This document shows positions 1-13,300 of a DNA stretch of 64,000 nt, piece after piece. Source of the stretch: Archilochus colubris (Eukaryota; Chordata; Aves; Apodiformes; Trochilidae); contig CM041091.1 of NCBI GenBank assembly GCA_023079485.1, forward strand, positions 32,820,146 through 32,884,145, given 5' to 3'. The notes under the pieces were generated by a model. It saw only the letters and a list, made by a program, of their open reading frames with translations, had not been told where the DNA came from and searched no databases. A program made the position numbers and the translations under genes. Numbering within the stretch: position 1 is the stretch's first letter; each line of letters opens with the position of its first letter.

Positions 1-886
1 AGGGAAGCATCAGTCCACAATAAGACCAAATACAACAGGGAGTGATGTGATCAGAGCATGTCCTACTGAAACACTTGTTCTTATCAAGTCCATGAATATT
101 GCTTTTAAGTGTAAAAAAAAAAAAAGTAATCTATTCTAGAAAGAGACTTAAGAACAGAAAGGGGGAAAGAACACTCTCTGATCTCTTGAGCCAAGCTCTC
201 AAGACATCAATGCCTATGCACTCATTTCTAATCTCCACTAATTTGCTGGCTGCCCTAGAGACACACTTTGATCTTTGGGAAGATCTACTGTAGCTTTCTG
301 CTTTGCAACAGGCAATGAAAACTGTAACCCCTTATAAAAAAGCAGTCTGAACCATGTAGTCAGAGCATCCAGCCCCCAGCTCACCAAGGAAGGTGCCACC
401 TTCCACTCCACATCCATGGCATGAATATTCCTCACCAGCAGGGAAGGCTTTGGCTACGTACAACAAAGTCTGTAGTAGATGTCCTTGTCCTGTGCTGAGT
501 GCCAGGGTTACTGCTACACGTGGAGCTTCTGATGGGAAGTAAGGAAACCACAAAGCTGGCTGTTTGGTTAGGCAAGTTGTTTCTTTAGGAGGAGACGTGT
601 GTTTAGCTATATACATGGATTATTTGGAGTATACATGGCCTCACTCATGACATGTCCTGCAGGAGGTACTCACAGGAGGCACTCACAGGAGGATAAGAGC
701 ACATTGCAATCTCTTTAAAGTAAGCCCAGGGGCTGGAGGTGCAGACTTGAGTTGGCAGAAGGCACCAGGTAGCACCACTGCAGGTGTGAGACAGCACTGT
801 CTGCGTGTTCAGCACCTAACCACTACCACACCTCCAGTACAGCTCCTGGAGCCCCAGTAGCATCTGCACTCCACTATGAGACAGGG
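1..886. other. Intergenic, no gene seen
   Basis: Only short open frames occur, with no splice-flanked exon or recognisable protein. The one structure I see is a 13-14 base direct repeat at about 661-692 (units beginning AGGAGG and ending CTCAC). Confidence 0.6.
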
Positions 887-1065
887 ATCATAGAATCCCA
901 GACTGGTTTAGGGATGAAGGGACCTTAAAGCTCATCCAGTGCCACCCCTCTGCCATGGTCAGGGACACCTCCCACAGCCCAGGGTGCTCCAAGCCCCATC
1001 CAACCTGGGCTGAGACACGGCCAGGGATGGGGCAGCTACAGCTTCTCTGGGAAACTGGCAAAGGG
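887..1065 (-). mobile_element. CR1 LINE 3' end fragment
   Basis: Read on the minus strand this is the 3' untranslated end of a CR1 retrotransposon. It holds the usual block in which a short peptide-like text about a blemish-free 'GGGATGGGGCAGC' stretch is followed by the 'AAGGTCCCTTC'-type motif and a terminal CTATGAT-like tail at 887-895. Only the 3' end is present, as is typical of 5'-truncated CR1 copies. It is diverged and old, with no coding capacity. Confidence 0.85.
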
Positions 1066-4000
1066 ACGGGGCTCTTACTGCTTCCTACTACAACCTCCTC
1101 CTCCTCAGCTCACTCCTGTTTCTCCTGCTTGTCCTCAGCTCTCTCTCTTCCCAATTCTTCAGCAGCTCAGCCCCACTAACTCCAAAAGCACACGCACACA
1201 CATCTGAGGAGCAGGGATGCCTTTGCTCCCATCAGCTGTGTCCCTGTGTCCTCCCCTCCTCTCCAGCCCCCCCACATTTTGTCTGCTTGGGCTGTGAGCT
1301 CAGCAGGGCAGGAGCTGCTCCCTCTTTGTACAACTGTCAGCCCTCAGGCACCATCAGGAAAGGGGAATTAAATAAACACTGAAAAAATCTCTTTGCTTCA
1401 AGACTGAAACAGGGTTTCCTCAATACTGAAAAGTAACTGCAGGGATAAAACAGTAATTTTTCAGGAGGTCATAACTGGAGCACAAGAGTTTAGGTGGGAG
1501 GTTTTGGTGAATGCTTTGTACTACAGACATTGCTGAGGAGTTGAGAAAGCACCCGTGGTCTTGCAGGGAGGAGTACAACCAGGCTAACCTCACTAAAGGG
1601 TTTTTTAGCTTGATTTTTTTCATTCAAGTACAACCCAGTGTCTAGAAATTACAAGAGGTCACTTGACATCTCCTACAGCAGTGACCCACTGTGCAGACCC
1701 ACTCAAGGCACCATAAAGGGCTCCACTTTCCAAACCAGAAATACTCTTCTGATGTTTCTGCACTCAGCAGAAGTGGGATGCTTTGCACTGCTGCCAAAAA
1801 AGTCCAGAAAGCCCAAATGAGGCACAGAAAAAAGCCAGGCCCCAGAAGTGACAGACATTTTTTAATATTTTGGCCTAAATAATGAATTAAGCTCTCAAAC
1901 AAACACTTTTAGGACTAGCCAAGATTATGAATGTTACAAGGCTGTAAAACAATAAAACTGAAAGCCAAATTTAACAGCATTATTTAGCATATGGTACAAC
2001 GAGAGGAATGATAATAAAGTAATTCAAAGAGCTAAAAGTCCCCAATTATAGCTTCTGAATGTGTAGATCCTTTGTGAAATTTCCACATAACTACGTGCAG
2101 AGAACAGCAGCAGGGAAGGAATCCAGCTATGGGGGCTGCAGGAAATCCCACATGGGGCATTTTTCATAACTGCATATCTACATTTCATTTTTCAGACATA
2201 AAATGCATTAAATGTTTTCTGCAGGTTTCAGAACAAGGCATAAAGCACCAGCAAGAATCTAACTTGGGGTGGGGAGGCCTGAGTGTGGCAGAGATGTGTA
2301 GGGAGAGGCAGAGGTGTGTAACCTGCAAATGGGCAGAGGGGACAGAAGGCTCTGTAGAGGAAACTCTGCTGTGGCCTCTCTGTCACTGAGCCAAGGGCTG
2401 TTGTCTCTAAGGCTTTAGGAGAGCTCAAGAGCTTCAAGAACTCTTCAGAGTGATTTTCTAACTTTTTTTTTTTTCATCACAATAAGTAATATTTTCTATG
2501 GTAAAAGTTTTTCTCTTTCTGCCTTTTCTCTCTTTCTGCACTATTCCTATTTTGGAATTTCAGACACCTCTGCTGGGAAAATCAGATCTCCACTTTCCAG
2601 CTGGGAGAGAGGAATTATACAGCATTTGCTGGAACAGGTTTCCCACCAAAAAGGCAGCATGGAACATGGTTCTTTCTTATAATTATCATGGAATTTATGC
2701 AGAAGGGATCTGACACAATCAACAAAAAGCTGAGCAAGAAGAAATCTGTGTTAATGAATTATTGTGTACTTGGAATCAGTAGATAGATAATGACAACCCA
2801 GAGGAAGAAACTCACATTTCTGGGAGCAGGAAACTCCAGCTGCAATCATGCTGTAAGTTTAGAAGAAATGGCCCTTGCACCAGGCAAAATGTCATGGTAT
2901 AAAATGAGAATATATGGAATTCAGAAAACTTTTGGAAAACAATACTAGGGGTTATTTCCTAATGGACAGTCATGTTTAATTAGTTTAAGAGAAAATATGG
3001 CAAGGAATCCTGACACCACAGAGCAGAGTGCTGTTAACTTTGGCTGCTTCTTGAATTTTCAATGAGATTTCTACTATAAAAACCATTTTGCTGCTGAAAA
3101 CATTATAGAAAAGTTTTCTTGCTAATCAAAGAATGTCATGATTTGGAGCATGCCAGTCATGTAGACTCTACACCACATCAAGGCAGCTCTGAACACCACA
3201 TTCACAGATTCTTTTTTTCCTGCTTGGAAGATCATGGCTTAAAAAAAGAGTTCACTTTATGCCCTTAACTTGTGAACATATTAAATATGCAGACTAATGT
3301 TAACTAGTACCATTTAGCATCTGTCAGCCTCAAATCAGTGCATCAAGGCAGTTGTTCGTGTCATTTGCTTTTCCTGACCAATTTTTGTCATTCATTTCTA
3401 ACCATATTGACTTTCCAGCATGGAATTGAGCTTCATTTCAAAATCAGCATCCAGTAAAAGTTAATGATCCAAAAATTTTACTACTTTCAGCTCACAGTGG
3501 ACCAACCAATCATTTCTAACCATGAAGTTAAGGGCTTTGCTTCATACCCTGACCTCTCTGGGCCCTTCCATCCCCAGTGCCTGGGTAGCACAACCAGAAC
3601 TCCTCAGTAGTTGACACCTCTCACACCTGAAGTACAGATGAAAACCCAAGGGGGATCCCAAGCACCCACATACCCCATTCCCACTGAGCAGCTCTGCAAT
3701 CTCCTTAGCAGCCCTCCACCCTACCAACTCTACCACTGCAAAGATGCAGGAGGAGCAGAGAGGAGAGAGAAGTTCTGCCCCACTCAGGGTCTTCCCAAGT
3801 AGGTTGCAGTCCTATTTTTTAATTCTGTTCCCTCCTTTTTCTCTTCCAGTTTCCATAACAGAGGAGAGGGGAGCTTCACCCTTCCAGTCTAGCACTGGAT
3901 ATTTCTTCTCAATGGAGCAATTTCTCAACTAGAGGGAGTGCAGCAAGGGGGGGAGCTGGCAATTGCCTCTGGCCTTTCCATGGGTCAGAATGACTGACAG

Positions 4001-7000
4001 ATGAGCTAGGACTAAATCTCTAAAGATAAATCTTGTGGCTTTGACCTTTAAACAATATAAAATCCCTCTGAAAAAAACACCCTTAAATTCAGGCCTTAAA
4101 CTTCTGAGAAGCTCCTTAGACCCATTAGATCCTGGGGTTGATTATCATGGCATTCCTTTTCACACTATTTTGTTTCTGTTAGGGAAAAAAATCCAGATAC
4201 TGCTTTTAGACAGAGTCAAGAACAGGAAAAAATACAGGCACACTCCAGCAGCTGGAAAAATTATGCCTAGAATTAAACAATATAAGCAGACAACATAAAG
4301 CAGAGCTGTTCTTCCTCATTTGTGGGTTTGTTGTTTTTTTTTCCTTGCAATACCACAGATAGAGCCTTCATTACAGCACCACATTCCATCTCGAGCACGA
4401 GATGTCCAATTGCATCTTTTAAGAAATATTGCAGAAACATCTTAACACTGGAATGAAGAAACTGGCACTATTTGCTGCCCTCCATTTTGGAATTCTCATT
4501 GGCTCTCATTCCTTTTTCTCCCTCCGCTCAGCAGAACAAGATAATTAGACAGAAGCAAATAAGACATACAGAGCTAGAAAACAGAAGAGCCTGACATGTG
4601 TAGGACATGCTGTCAGCCATATGGCATTCTATATATATTGGTACAGATGAAAATTGTACCACACACTGCGCTGTACATTAACACTGGAATGCTATACAGT
4701 AATTCATGGCCAGAAACTGATCCAATCCCCCGTGTTGGCTAATAGATTTTTGAAGTTTTCTCCCTAGCATTTTATTTTAAATGACAGTGTTTTCTATTAA
4801 TGGGTGGGCACTGTCAGTTTGTTGACCCGGGTCGGGAAGGATGTCTTTGTTCAAATGGCAGCCATCATTTCTGTGAAGTGATGCATGTAAAAAAGCCAGG
4901 CAATGCAATTCACCTCACACGCTGCTGTCACTCAATTTGACATCTACATGTTGGAGTATTTTCTCAAAGTTTTCTCCATGTGACCTGCAAGTTAAAGATC
5001 AGGGAGGTTACCTTCATCCAGCCCATCCACCTGTCAATCATCTCCACCTAAAAATGAAAGTTACAAATAAACTGCAGCTCCTGTTTATACTCTGCTGCCT
5101 GTCCCATCTTTTCCACGTCAGTCTTCCCGTTTCTCATTAGAGCAACATCGTGCTCCCCCCTCACTTCTTTGTGTATCCCAGATTAAGTTTCTTTCTTTTT
5201 CTGCCACTGTCCTTCTGAGCATGCAAAGTGCCTTCTCTCTCTTTTTCTTCCCTGAGATGACTTTGAAAGGAAATTTAGAAAGACATTAGTGGTCTTTTGA
5301 AAGCAATCCACAGCTACAAATCAAACACAAACTCCCTCCTCCATGAGGACACACAAGATGCCAGGGATTTAAGCACAGCTCTGCAGTCACCTGAAGCTAA
5401 ACCATCTTCAGGATGTAAAACCCATTGGCAGAGCAAGCTGAGAGATCTGCCAAAATGCAGAGCCAGGGACTTCTTCATCACCACTTCGGGGCCCCCAAAA
5501 TCCACCACTGGCCACCCACCCACCCCGAGGCCCTTCTCCCACTCCAGTGTGGGTCCTCATGGAAAAATCCACTTAAAGATTTGTGAGAGAAGGTGAAAGA
5601 GAAAGAAGGAAAAGGCTTACTGGTGTCCTGGGAGGGAGGAGATTAAATCTGAACCCAGGGAGGAAAACAAACAGCTCTGGAGTTTGGGAAGCCTGGTGAT
5701 TTAAGTTTCCTGCAGTTTGAGGTGCTAAGGGGAAAAGGTGTTTCTCTGTGCCACTGGTGTTTTACTGTGGCTGACCCTTAGAAAAAAGGAGTTTTATACA
5801 TGCTGAAAGTTGACTTGAACTGAATTACACTAAGAAAAAAGAAAATATTACTGAAAAAACACATTCCTGAAGCTGATTTTTACATCAGCCTAGAGGAGTA
5901 TAATGCTAAGTGGCTGATGTCAGCAAAGCTTCCCTCTCTTCTCTTGGAAGGCTGTCCCAGTGTATCACCCAAAACTGCTAGAAAATCTCTCCCAGTATGA
6001 AAACTCCTCCTTGTACTTTAAACAAAAGCTTCAGAAAATCATTCCTCCTTCCTAATTAACACAGTCAGCTTTGTTCATCAACCCCTGAAAACTGAGCTAA
6101 ATAAATTAGAAACTGCCCAAGGAATCTTGAATAACTTCAGTTAGAATAAAACTTCATGGCAAGATAAGAGGACACTGTACACCCAAAGGCTTGGGGTCAA
6201 TTCTCTTGGACTACCCAAGGTACTCATCCAAAATACCCCAGAAACACCAACCTAGAGGACAAACAAGGAGGAGATAGGGAAGAGCTCTCACAGTCACAGA
6301 GCAGGACTGTGCTACTACTTATTTTTGCTTGTTACCAAACATCCAGCTTGAGTTTCAAACATTTTCTTTGTTGCACTGGTAAATCCTGGTTTCTGCAGGG
6401 AGATGATGATTTGGGGCAAGGCTGACAAATGCAGAGCCTTCTCTCCAGGCAGCAGGAAACCAACTCACAGCCCTGTCCAGATATGGTACCTGGGGTTTTC
6501 CAGCCTGGAACATGTCCAGGGGATCCAGAGGTGAGAGGGTATTTTCTGCCTGTCTCCAAAGGAGTGTATTCCCAAGCATCATCTCGTGGGAAGTGCCTTA
6601 TCTGGCAAACCAAAATAAGCTAGTGCAGTGGAAAGAGCAGAAAATACTTTCTGGCTTGAAATGTTATACTAGGGAGTCCCTCTCAGTCTTTGTCTTCTGC
6701 TCTATCAATATTTGTGTACTTCCCAGAAAGAAGTAGGCTTTTTGGCTTCACAGAAAAGAGCATATACATGAAAGTATCTCCATATATCTGAACACATCTC
6801 CAAGTAGCTCAGTAGTTGGATCACTTTCCTGGATGGTGAGACATGCAAACTCCAATCTTCCCAGGGAAAAGAGAGGGTTAAATCTCTGTCTGCTTCATTA
6901 TAGCTGGGCACTGACTCCTCAATGTAAGGAGGATGGGACCATCTCTTCCCTAGTAATTGCTTTGCTTTCAAAAATTTCATTTGAAAAGGGAGGGAACAAA

Positions 7001-10000
7001 TTAAAAAAAAAAAAAATAATCAAGCAAAAGAGAATGGTTTTCTCACGCCTGGTATTCTAGTATTTCCCTCCTGTTTTAGTCTGGCTGCCAAATTTGACCA
7101 GTTCAGTCTGCTCCCAGAAGTCTGAAGAGGTGAAATGTCAGCCCTGCCTCAGCTTGTCTCTTTTGAGGGCAAACCTCCTTCTGGGCTAGGCTGGAAATGT
7201 GAGGAATTCCTTCTGCTTTCTGACACAGCTAACCAGTGAGGATGGTATTTTCCTAAGGTGGTTTGTAGGAACTGTGACTGTATTAAATGACATTTTACAG
7301 CTATTTTGACTGCATTGCTATTTGCATTTCAGATTTTCAAACCTACATGAAATGGTCTAAATTTACCATTTAATTGAAGAAGAGGCCCTGGAAATTTTGA
7401 TTTAGGAGACCCAGTCTTTGAGCTGCCATTTGCAGCCAACTGGCCAGCAGGTCTGTGCTCCTCTCTACTCACAGGAGGGGTCAGGAATAAAACTCCCTGA
7501 CATGGTGACTGCCCTCATCATTTTCTTGGGCCTCAGCTGGAGCACAGAGGAATGGACTGAGAAGCAAGGGGAGTAAAATATTGCAGTGAACTTTTAAACT
7601 AAAATAGCAATAGAGAGTTAGATAATTAAATGGGAAACCAGACCCAAATGTCAAATAAGGAGGGAGACATCAAAGAGAAACAGCAATCTCTGATAAAGAT
7701 CAAGAGAGAAAACTAAAATTTTTATGGCATATGCTGACAAATGGCTGAAGTAAAATATAACAAAGTAACTTGATTTAGCAATATTTCTACAGATTGTCTG
7801 AACTACACTGCTGCAGAGATCAAAGGATAGAGCTGGAAACAAAATACCAAAAGAAATGACACACTCGCCTTCTACCTCCCTCCCTTTTTAAATTCATATT
7901 TCAGTTCTAAGACTCAGAGGCTGGAAATTCATAAGAGTTTCTGGAAAGGTCACTCCATCATCTGAACAAGTGGAACATTTTATTTGAAATTTCTTCTGAG
8001 TACCTGGGTTTTTTTCCTCCATAGAAAGGTGTTCAGAAGGCAGGTCCAGCTTGTCTCTAGCTCAGATCTCAGTCCCAGACTCCTCTCTGGGATGCAGAGC
8101 TCTCCTTTGCATTTCTGTGTGACTCAGTCACATCTCCAGCAGATGGGCTTTCTGTATTTTTCCCCAACAATGCTTCTATTGTTGTTATTGAAACTTTTCC
8201 TCCTGCTCTGAGCCTAATCCTCCTGATTTGCAGATGAACCTGCTCATCCTGATGACCGTGCCCCTCTATCAACAGTTCCAGTTTGAATGCATCCTCTACA
8301 GAGGGAATCATCTCATTTTTTTGGTTTGCTTTGCTGACTTCATCACTTTCCCATACTCTAGTTAAATACATTTGTCAACTGAGGCATTTTGAACAGTTTG
8401 CTAATAAAAAAAAAATCTGTAATTTATTTCAGGTTTATTTGCAGTGATCACAAGTGCAAGATCTCCAATTATATTTTGTTCATGTTTTCCAATTAGTTAA
8501 CAATTTCATCAGGAAAAAACCTGATTTTTCCATCCTGCTTGAAAGTCAGCTCTCAAGATAGCTGCTTTTCTAGAATATCAAGAGGCTGGGAGATCATCTT
8601 TATCTCTATTTTCTCCTCCTATGTGAGAACAAAGACCATTTTAATAAATGGAACTCAAACTCTTCCTCTTCAGTGAAAAATGATTGAAGTAAACACACAA
8701 AACCAACCAAACAGAGGTGGCCAGATGAGATCCTGGAGTATATCTTACATGCAAGACTGAACTAGATCTAACGACCCTTTCTGGCTTAAATAAAGTATCA
8801 GATTTTCCAGAAGTAGCACATGGGCCATCCACTTTCTGCAAACTCGTGATAGTTAAAAGGAAATTGCAAATATATGGAAGGGCAAGGTTTAGCCATCTGA
8901 CAGGAGGCACAAATGTTGACAGATAAAGTGGTTTAGCCAGTTTAAAATGTCTACTTAGTTCAAATACAAAATTACTCTTCAGTCAGTTCTTGAAAGCTGG
9001 AATAGAGTAAAATACCATTCTGCACCATAAAATGTGTGCAAAATACTGCAAAGCCTCCAGTGAAGCTTTTGTCATTTACTGCTGGATCTGGGTGTTTCAC
9101 CTTGTCTGCACAATTAGTAAATACCAAGCCCTTACAGGGGAGGAAGACAGCTAAAAGCTGAAGGCAGATCACAGGGCTAAGCTCTTGATAGCCAGGAGAG
9201 GATCTTATCACTCCTCACAGCACCTCCCTTTGCAGAAGAGATGTATTATATGCAACTCAGTGTAATCTTTAAAAAAAAAATAAAATCTATTCACATTAAG
9301 GGGGTTATTCAGAATCACAAGTGGGATTTAGAAATTTATGTATGTGAAAGAAGAGAATCAATGAAACTGATGTAGACTCACCCTAGTACTCACCAGCTCA
9401 ATCTTGATTACCAGAGATGCATTGTAACCAAGTCTGATCCTTTAGCTTCCATGTTTGCAGAGAACTTCAGCAAATTAAACTGTTGATTTTAAAAGCTATT
9501 TGTCTCCTGTGTGTCATATATCCTGACATTTCCTCCCTGCTGAATCATCCTTTGCCAATTATTACATTTATGCACAGTGTCTTTCCTCTGATGTCTTTAT
9601 ATTTATAGTTCCATGGCTTGTATTTTTTTTTCACTGTCTCTTAAGACTGGAGACAAAAACCAAATGTGGTGCTGGTTGGGGGGGAATTGCTGATGGATTT
9701 TTGCAGGGTTTCCTGATTTGCTTTGGGATCCCATTCACTTCTCACCTAGTTAACTCCTCATACCTTAATAGGTACAGTTCTAGAATATAATCCACTTTAT
9801 ATGTCATGCTTGAATCTGCAAGAATTTAACAACCAGTTCCTGGTACTTGCCTCACCTGGGTTACCTTCCCTTCCCTCCTCACAAGGAAGCAGTCTGGCAG
9901 ACACAAGCTTCACTTTCAGGAGTTCTCTTTTCTCTAAAGTAGTGTTTCTACAAAATCAGTGTTTATTAACTATTGCTGCTGAGCCTCCTGAGGTGATGAG

Positions 10001-10095
10001 AGATCCTGGTACAAAGCCTTAGCTCACTTCAGTGGCATGAGCCTGGCTTTACAGGAGATATATATGGCAGCTAATTTTGTTGAGTTCCTGCTTAA
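1066..10095. other. Gene-poor AT-rich intergenic region
   Basis: I translated the open frames on both strands and found none that is conserved-looking, splice-flanked or longer than about 100 codons. Homopolymer A and T runs are common (for example near 2463, 7004, 8406 and 9270). A GC-containing 10-base palindrome lies at about 4827-4836. Enhancers or non-coding RNAs cannot be excluded by eye. Confidence 0.55.
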
Positions 10096-10300
10096 TCACA
10101 GAATTTTGAGGGATTTTTCAAGGACATTTAGTTCATCCCAAGCCTCAAAAAGGATCAGAATACCAATTAACTTCTGAGGCCAACTGACTTGCACAGAAGG
10201 AGACACCACAACCTCTTCCTAAGACCTACTCCAATGCCATGTATGCCTCTCATTCTGTAGAGCCCCTCTAGACTTGGGATTATTTTAAATAAAACTTCAA
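10096..10300 (-). mobile_element. Possible old CR1 fragment
   Basis: On the minus strand the segment ends in a degraded CR1-like tail (AATCACAGAATTTTGAGGG on the plus strand at about 10096). It also keeps a loosely matching GACACCAC...CCTACTCCAATGCC block that resembles the CR1 3' region. Heavy divergence makes this tentative. Confidence 0.45.
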
Positions 10301-13300
10301 ACCAAGTCCTGCAATCCAAAATAGACAAATGTCCTACTATTCATTTTTTTTAAATAAAAGATTAATGTGGTCTGTGTAAGAACTCTCCATTCATGCTTGT
10401 CTGCTGGCAGACATTTTCAAACTCTAAGAGCAACAAGAAAAAAAAACAAAAAATAAACTATTGTTGCTGATGACAAGCAATAAGCATTCTTTCTTGGACA
10501 ATAAAGCTCTTTATTTTAATTCCCTGGGACTTCAAGTCACAGTCTATCAAGTGCTTTTGGTTTCACACTTCACTACCATAGTTTATTTGGAAACAGAAGA
10601 GGCAGCACATAATGCTCAGTCTTACAGGATGCTTCTCATGAACAGGCAAATCCAAATCACCTGTCAGAAACTCCATGGAAAGTTTGTACTGAATTCCTAC
10701 ATTAAACATGGAGTTCAGCTCATGCATTGTGTTAGGGAAGGATAAGTGGTGGGAAATTGTTGCTCAGTGGTAGTAATTAAGTTTCCAGATTATAAGGCAA
10801 ATGATAATGAAGTGTTGATTGTTGCAGGTGAAAGAATGAGTATGACACTGCATGATTCAGCTGTGAGTTTGGTACCTGAGGTAATAACAAGCTCAAAACT
10901 TCATAACCAATTTTTTTCTATTCTTCTTTTTCACCCTAAAACAACTGGAAGTAAAAAGACTTGAAACAGATTCTCATCTCTGTTCCACCCACGACATAAT
11001 TTTAATATAAAATTAAATCACCTCAATTAAGTCTCAACCAGTATGAGTACACTGCAGACTGCTCATAAATGTTGTTTGCAAGTTAATCATCAATACCTGA
11101 CTATCTATCTACACTGCAGTCACCCCACAGCTTCAACAATTTCTATTTTAGGCAGAAAAAGGATTTTAACTCTTTGTTTCACACACTGGTTTCTCTTTGG
11201 CCAGACAGGAACCTGTGATTCCTTTTAGTGTCCTTCTATAGCAAACACAGGAAAAATACCTGAAAATGAGCAAGTGTAAGTACTTTATGGGAAAAACAGA
11301 GAAGGAAGAAAGGGAGAACTGAGTTGCAGTGATTTCAGATGAGGGCTTAAGTGTTGTCTAGAGCTGTGGTCTTATCTGTCAATGTTCAAAGTTCACCTGA
11401 GAGCTTCCAATGCCCATGCCAGAAACACTCTGCACAGAGCTGCATTGCCCATCTGCTTCCTTTCCACAGAAAAAATTTCACTAAGCCCAAACATATAAAG
11501 AATAACAGCAAAGGAAGTCCAGGATGTGGAACTGTGACCCCATCCAGAGGGTTCTGGCCAGGGATCACCTCCCCAGCTTGTGGGAGCTCTGGGCAGGGCT
11601 GAAAAGAGGCTCCATGGAGTGGCTCAGAGTGCAACCTCTGGGAGCTGCCTCCAGGGGCAGGGATGCAGGGATCTAATGCCTGAATCCTATCATATAAATG
11701 GCTGCAGGAAATAACCTACTGCCTTGGCTGCTGTGGGACCCTTCTGCTGCCTAATGTGCTGCCACTTCAGGACTGGATTCCTTGAAACAGTTTTCTGGAA
11801 ACATTTTTTTCTGGCTAATTGTCCTTTTTAGCACCACCACCCATGATGCAGGAGTCATCCACTCAGGAAAGAGCAAAATGAGAGCTTCTTGGGCTGCCCT
11901 GGGTGCTGCTCTCCATCCTTCCCTGGCATCTCATTACCCCAAGAGGCAGAGGAGACTCCTGCTCCAGGTCAAGCAGACAGGCAAGGGAGGGCAGGGGACT
12001 CCTCTGCCTTTTCAAGGGCTTGTGTCCATTCAAATCAAGATAATAAACAAGTTTTCAGCCTCATGCTCCAGGCTGTATGATGATCATTGGGAGGTCTCGG
12101 AGAAGAAAGAAATAATAAAAGCTGAAAAAAACAAAGCAGAAATCTAAAAATCTGGAATACAAGCAATACAGCAAATGAAGCAAGGCTGTGGTTGTCTATA
12201 AGATATAAGGGCAGACTGCTGGGCAATGAAGAGGGCACTGAGGCAAATGTAGAGAACATATTCCCCATGGAAATAAAAAAAACAAACTAACCACACCACA
12301 AGAACATAACAATACACATTTAAGGTCAAGAATATAATCTACAAATAAAGAAAAAGTTCACAAGGAGCAAAAACTAAGAGATATTACGAGGAAACCTACA
12401 GAGGAATGTAGCCTACTGTAGGATTATAGGCTTTTGACTCTGATTCTTACCATGAGGAAGGATTAGCTCTGATTACACAACAGCTCTGTTACTATTAGTG
12501 CCTTGCTCACATGCCAGTTGGAATAAAAGCAATGCAAAGTATCTTTAGTTAATTTTGATACCAGAATGCAGCCACAGGGCAGTTATTTAACCACAAGTAT
12601 GGATAAAGAAACTCATTTTTTGTTATCTTCCAAATGCAGAGTTCAGTCTGTACTAAACCCATCATCACCATGCATGTACTACCATTCCTCCTAAAATCTC
12701 CCCTACCTTCACCCCACATAAATAAACCCAAGCAAGCCCCTAACCTCAGTCTCTCAAGCAATGCTTCCAGAGCACATGGGGTCTCTAAGAAAAGCCACTG
12801 TTGAGACTGACAAGATTGGGTAAACCTCTGTTCCCAGGTCCATTCTCTACAAACTCTCCCACTCCAAAGGAATGAATGCAGAATTTTAAATCAGGAAGGT
12901 GGAGGTGTAAATAGTATTGCAGCTTTTGCTTTTTACTTGATTGCCCTCCTTGCAATGGGCATTTCAGCAGGAAGGTGAAAGTCCAGCTCAGTTTCTGAGA
13001 GCAGGTTTGTTCCAAGTGAGGTGTGACAGGACCTTACTTGCAGTCACTTAGAAGTTGCACACCATGCTAACTTGATCTACACTAACTGGGAAACTCCAGA
13101 CAACACTTTAATCTACTACTAATCTTCTAACTGATAAACACTTCCCTGTTTCAAATCCACATTCTCTGAGGCCTCCAGAAGGAAGAGGATCCTGCTGCTT
13201 AAGGACAGCGCTAACATTGGCTGGCTGGGATTTGGAGAGAAAGGTTCAGATACTGCATCCAAAGTTTAACCCCTCAGAGCCCCTTCCTTCCTCATTCCTT

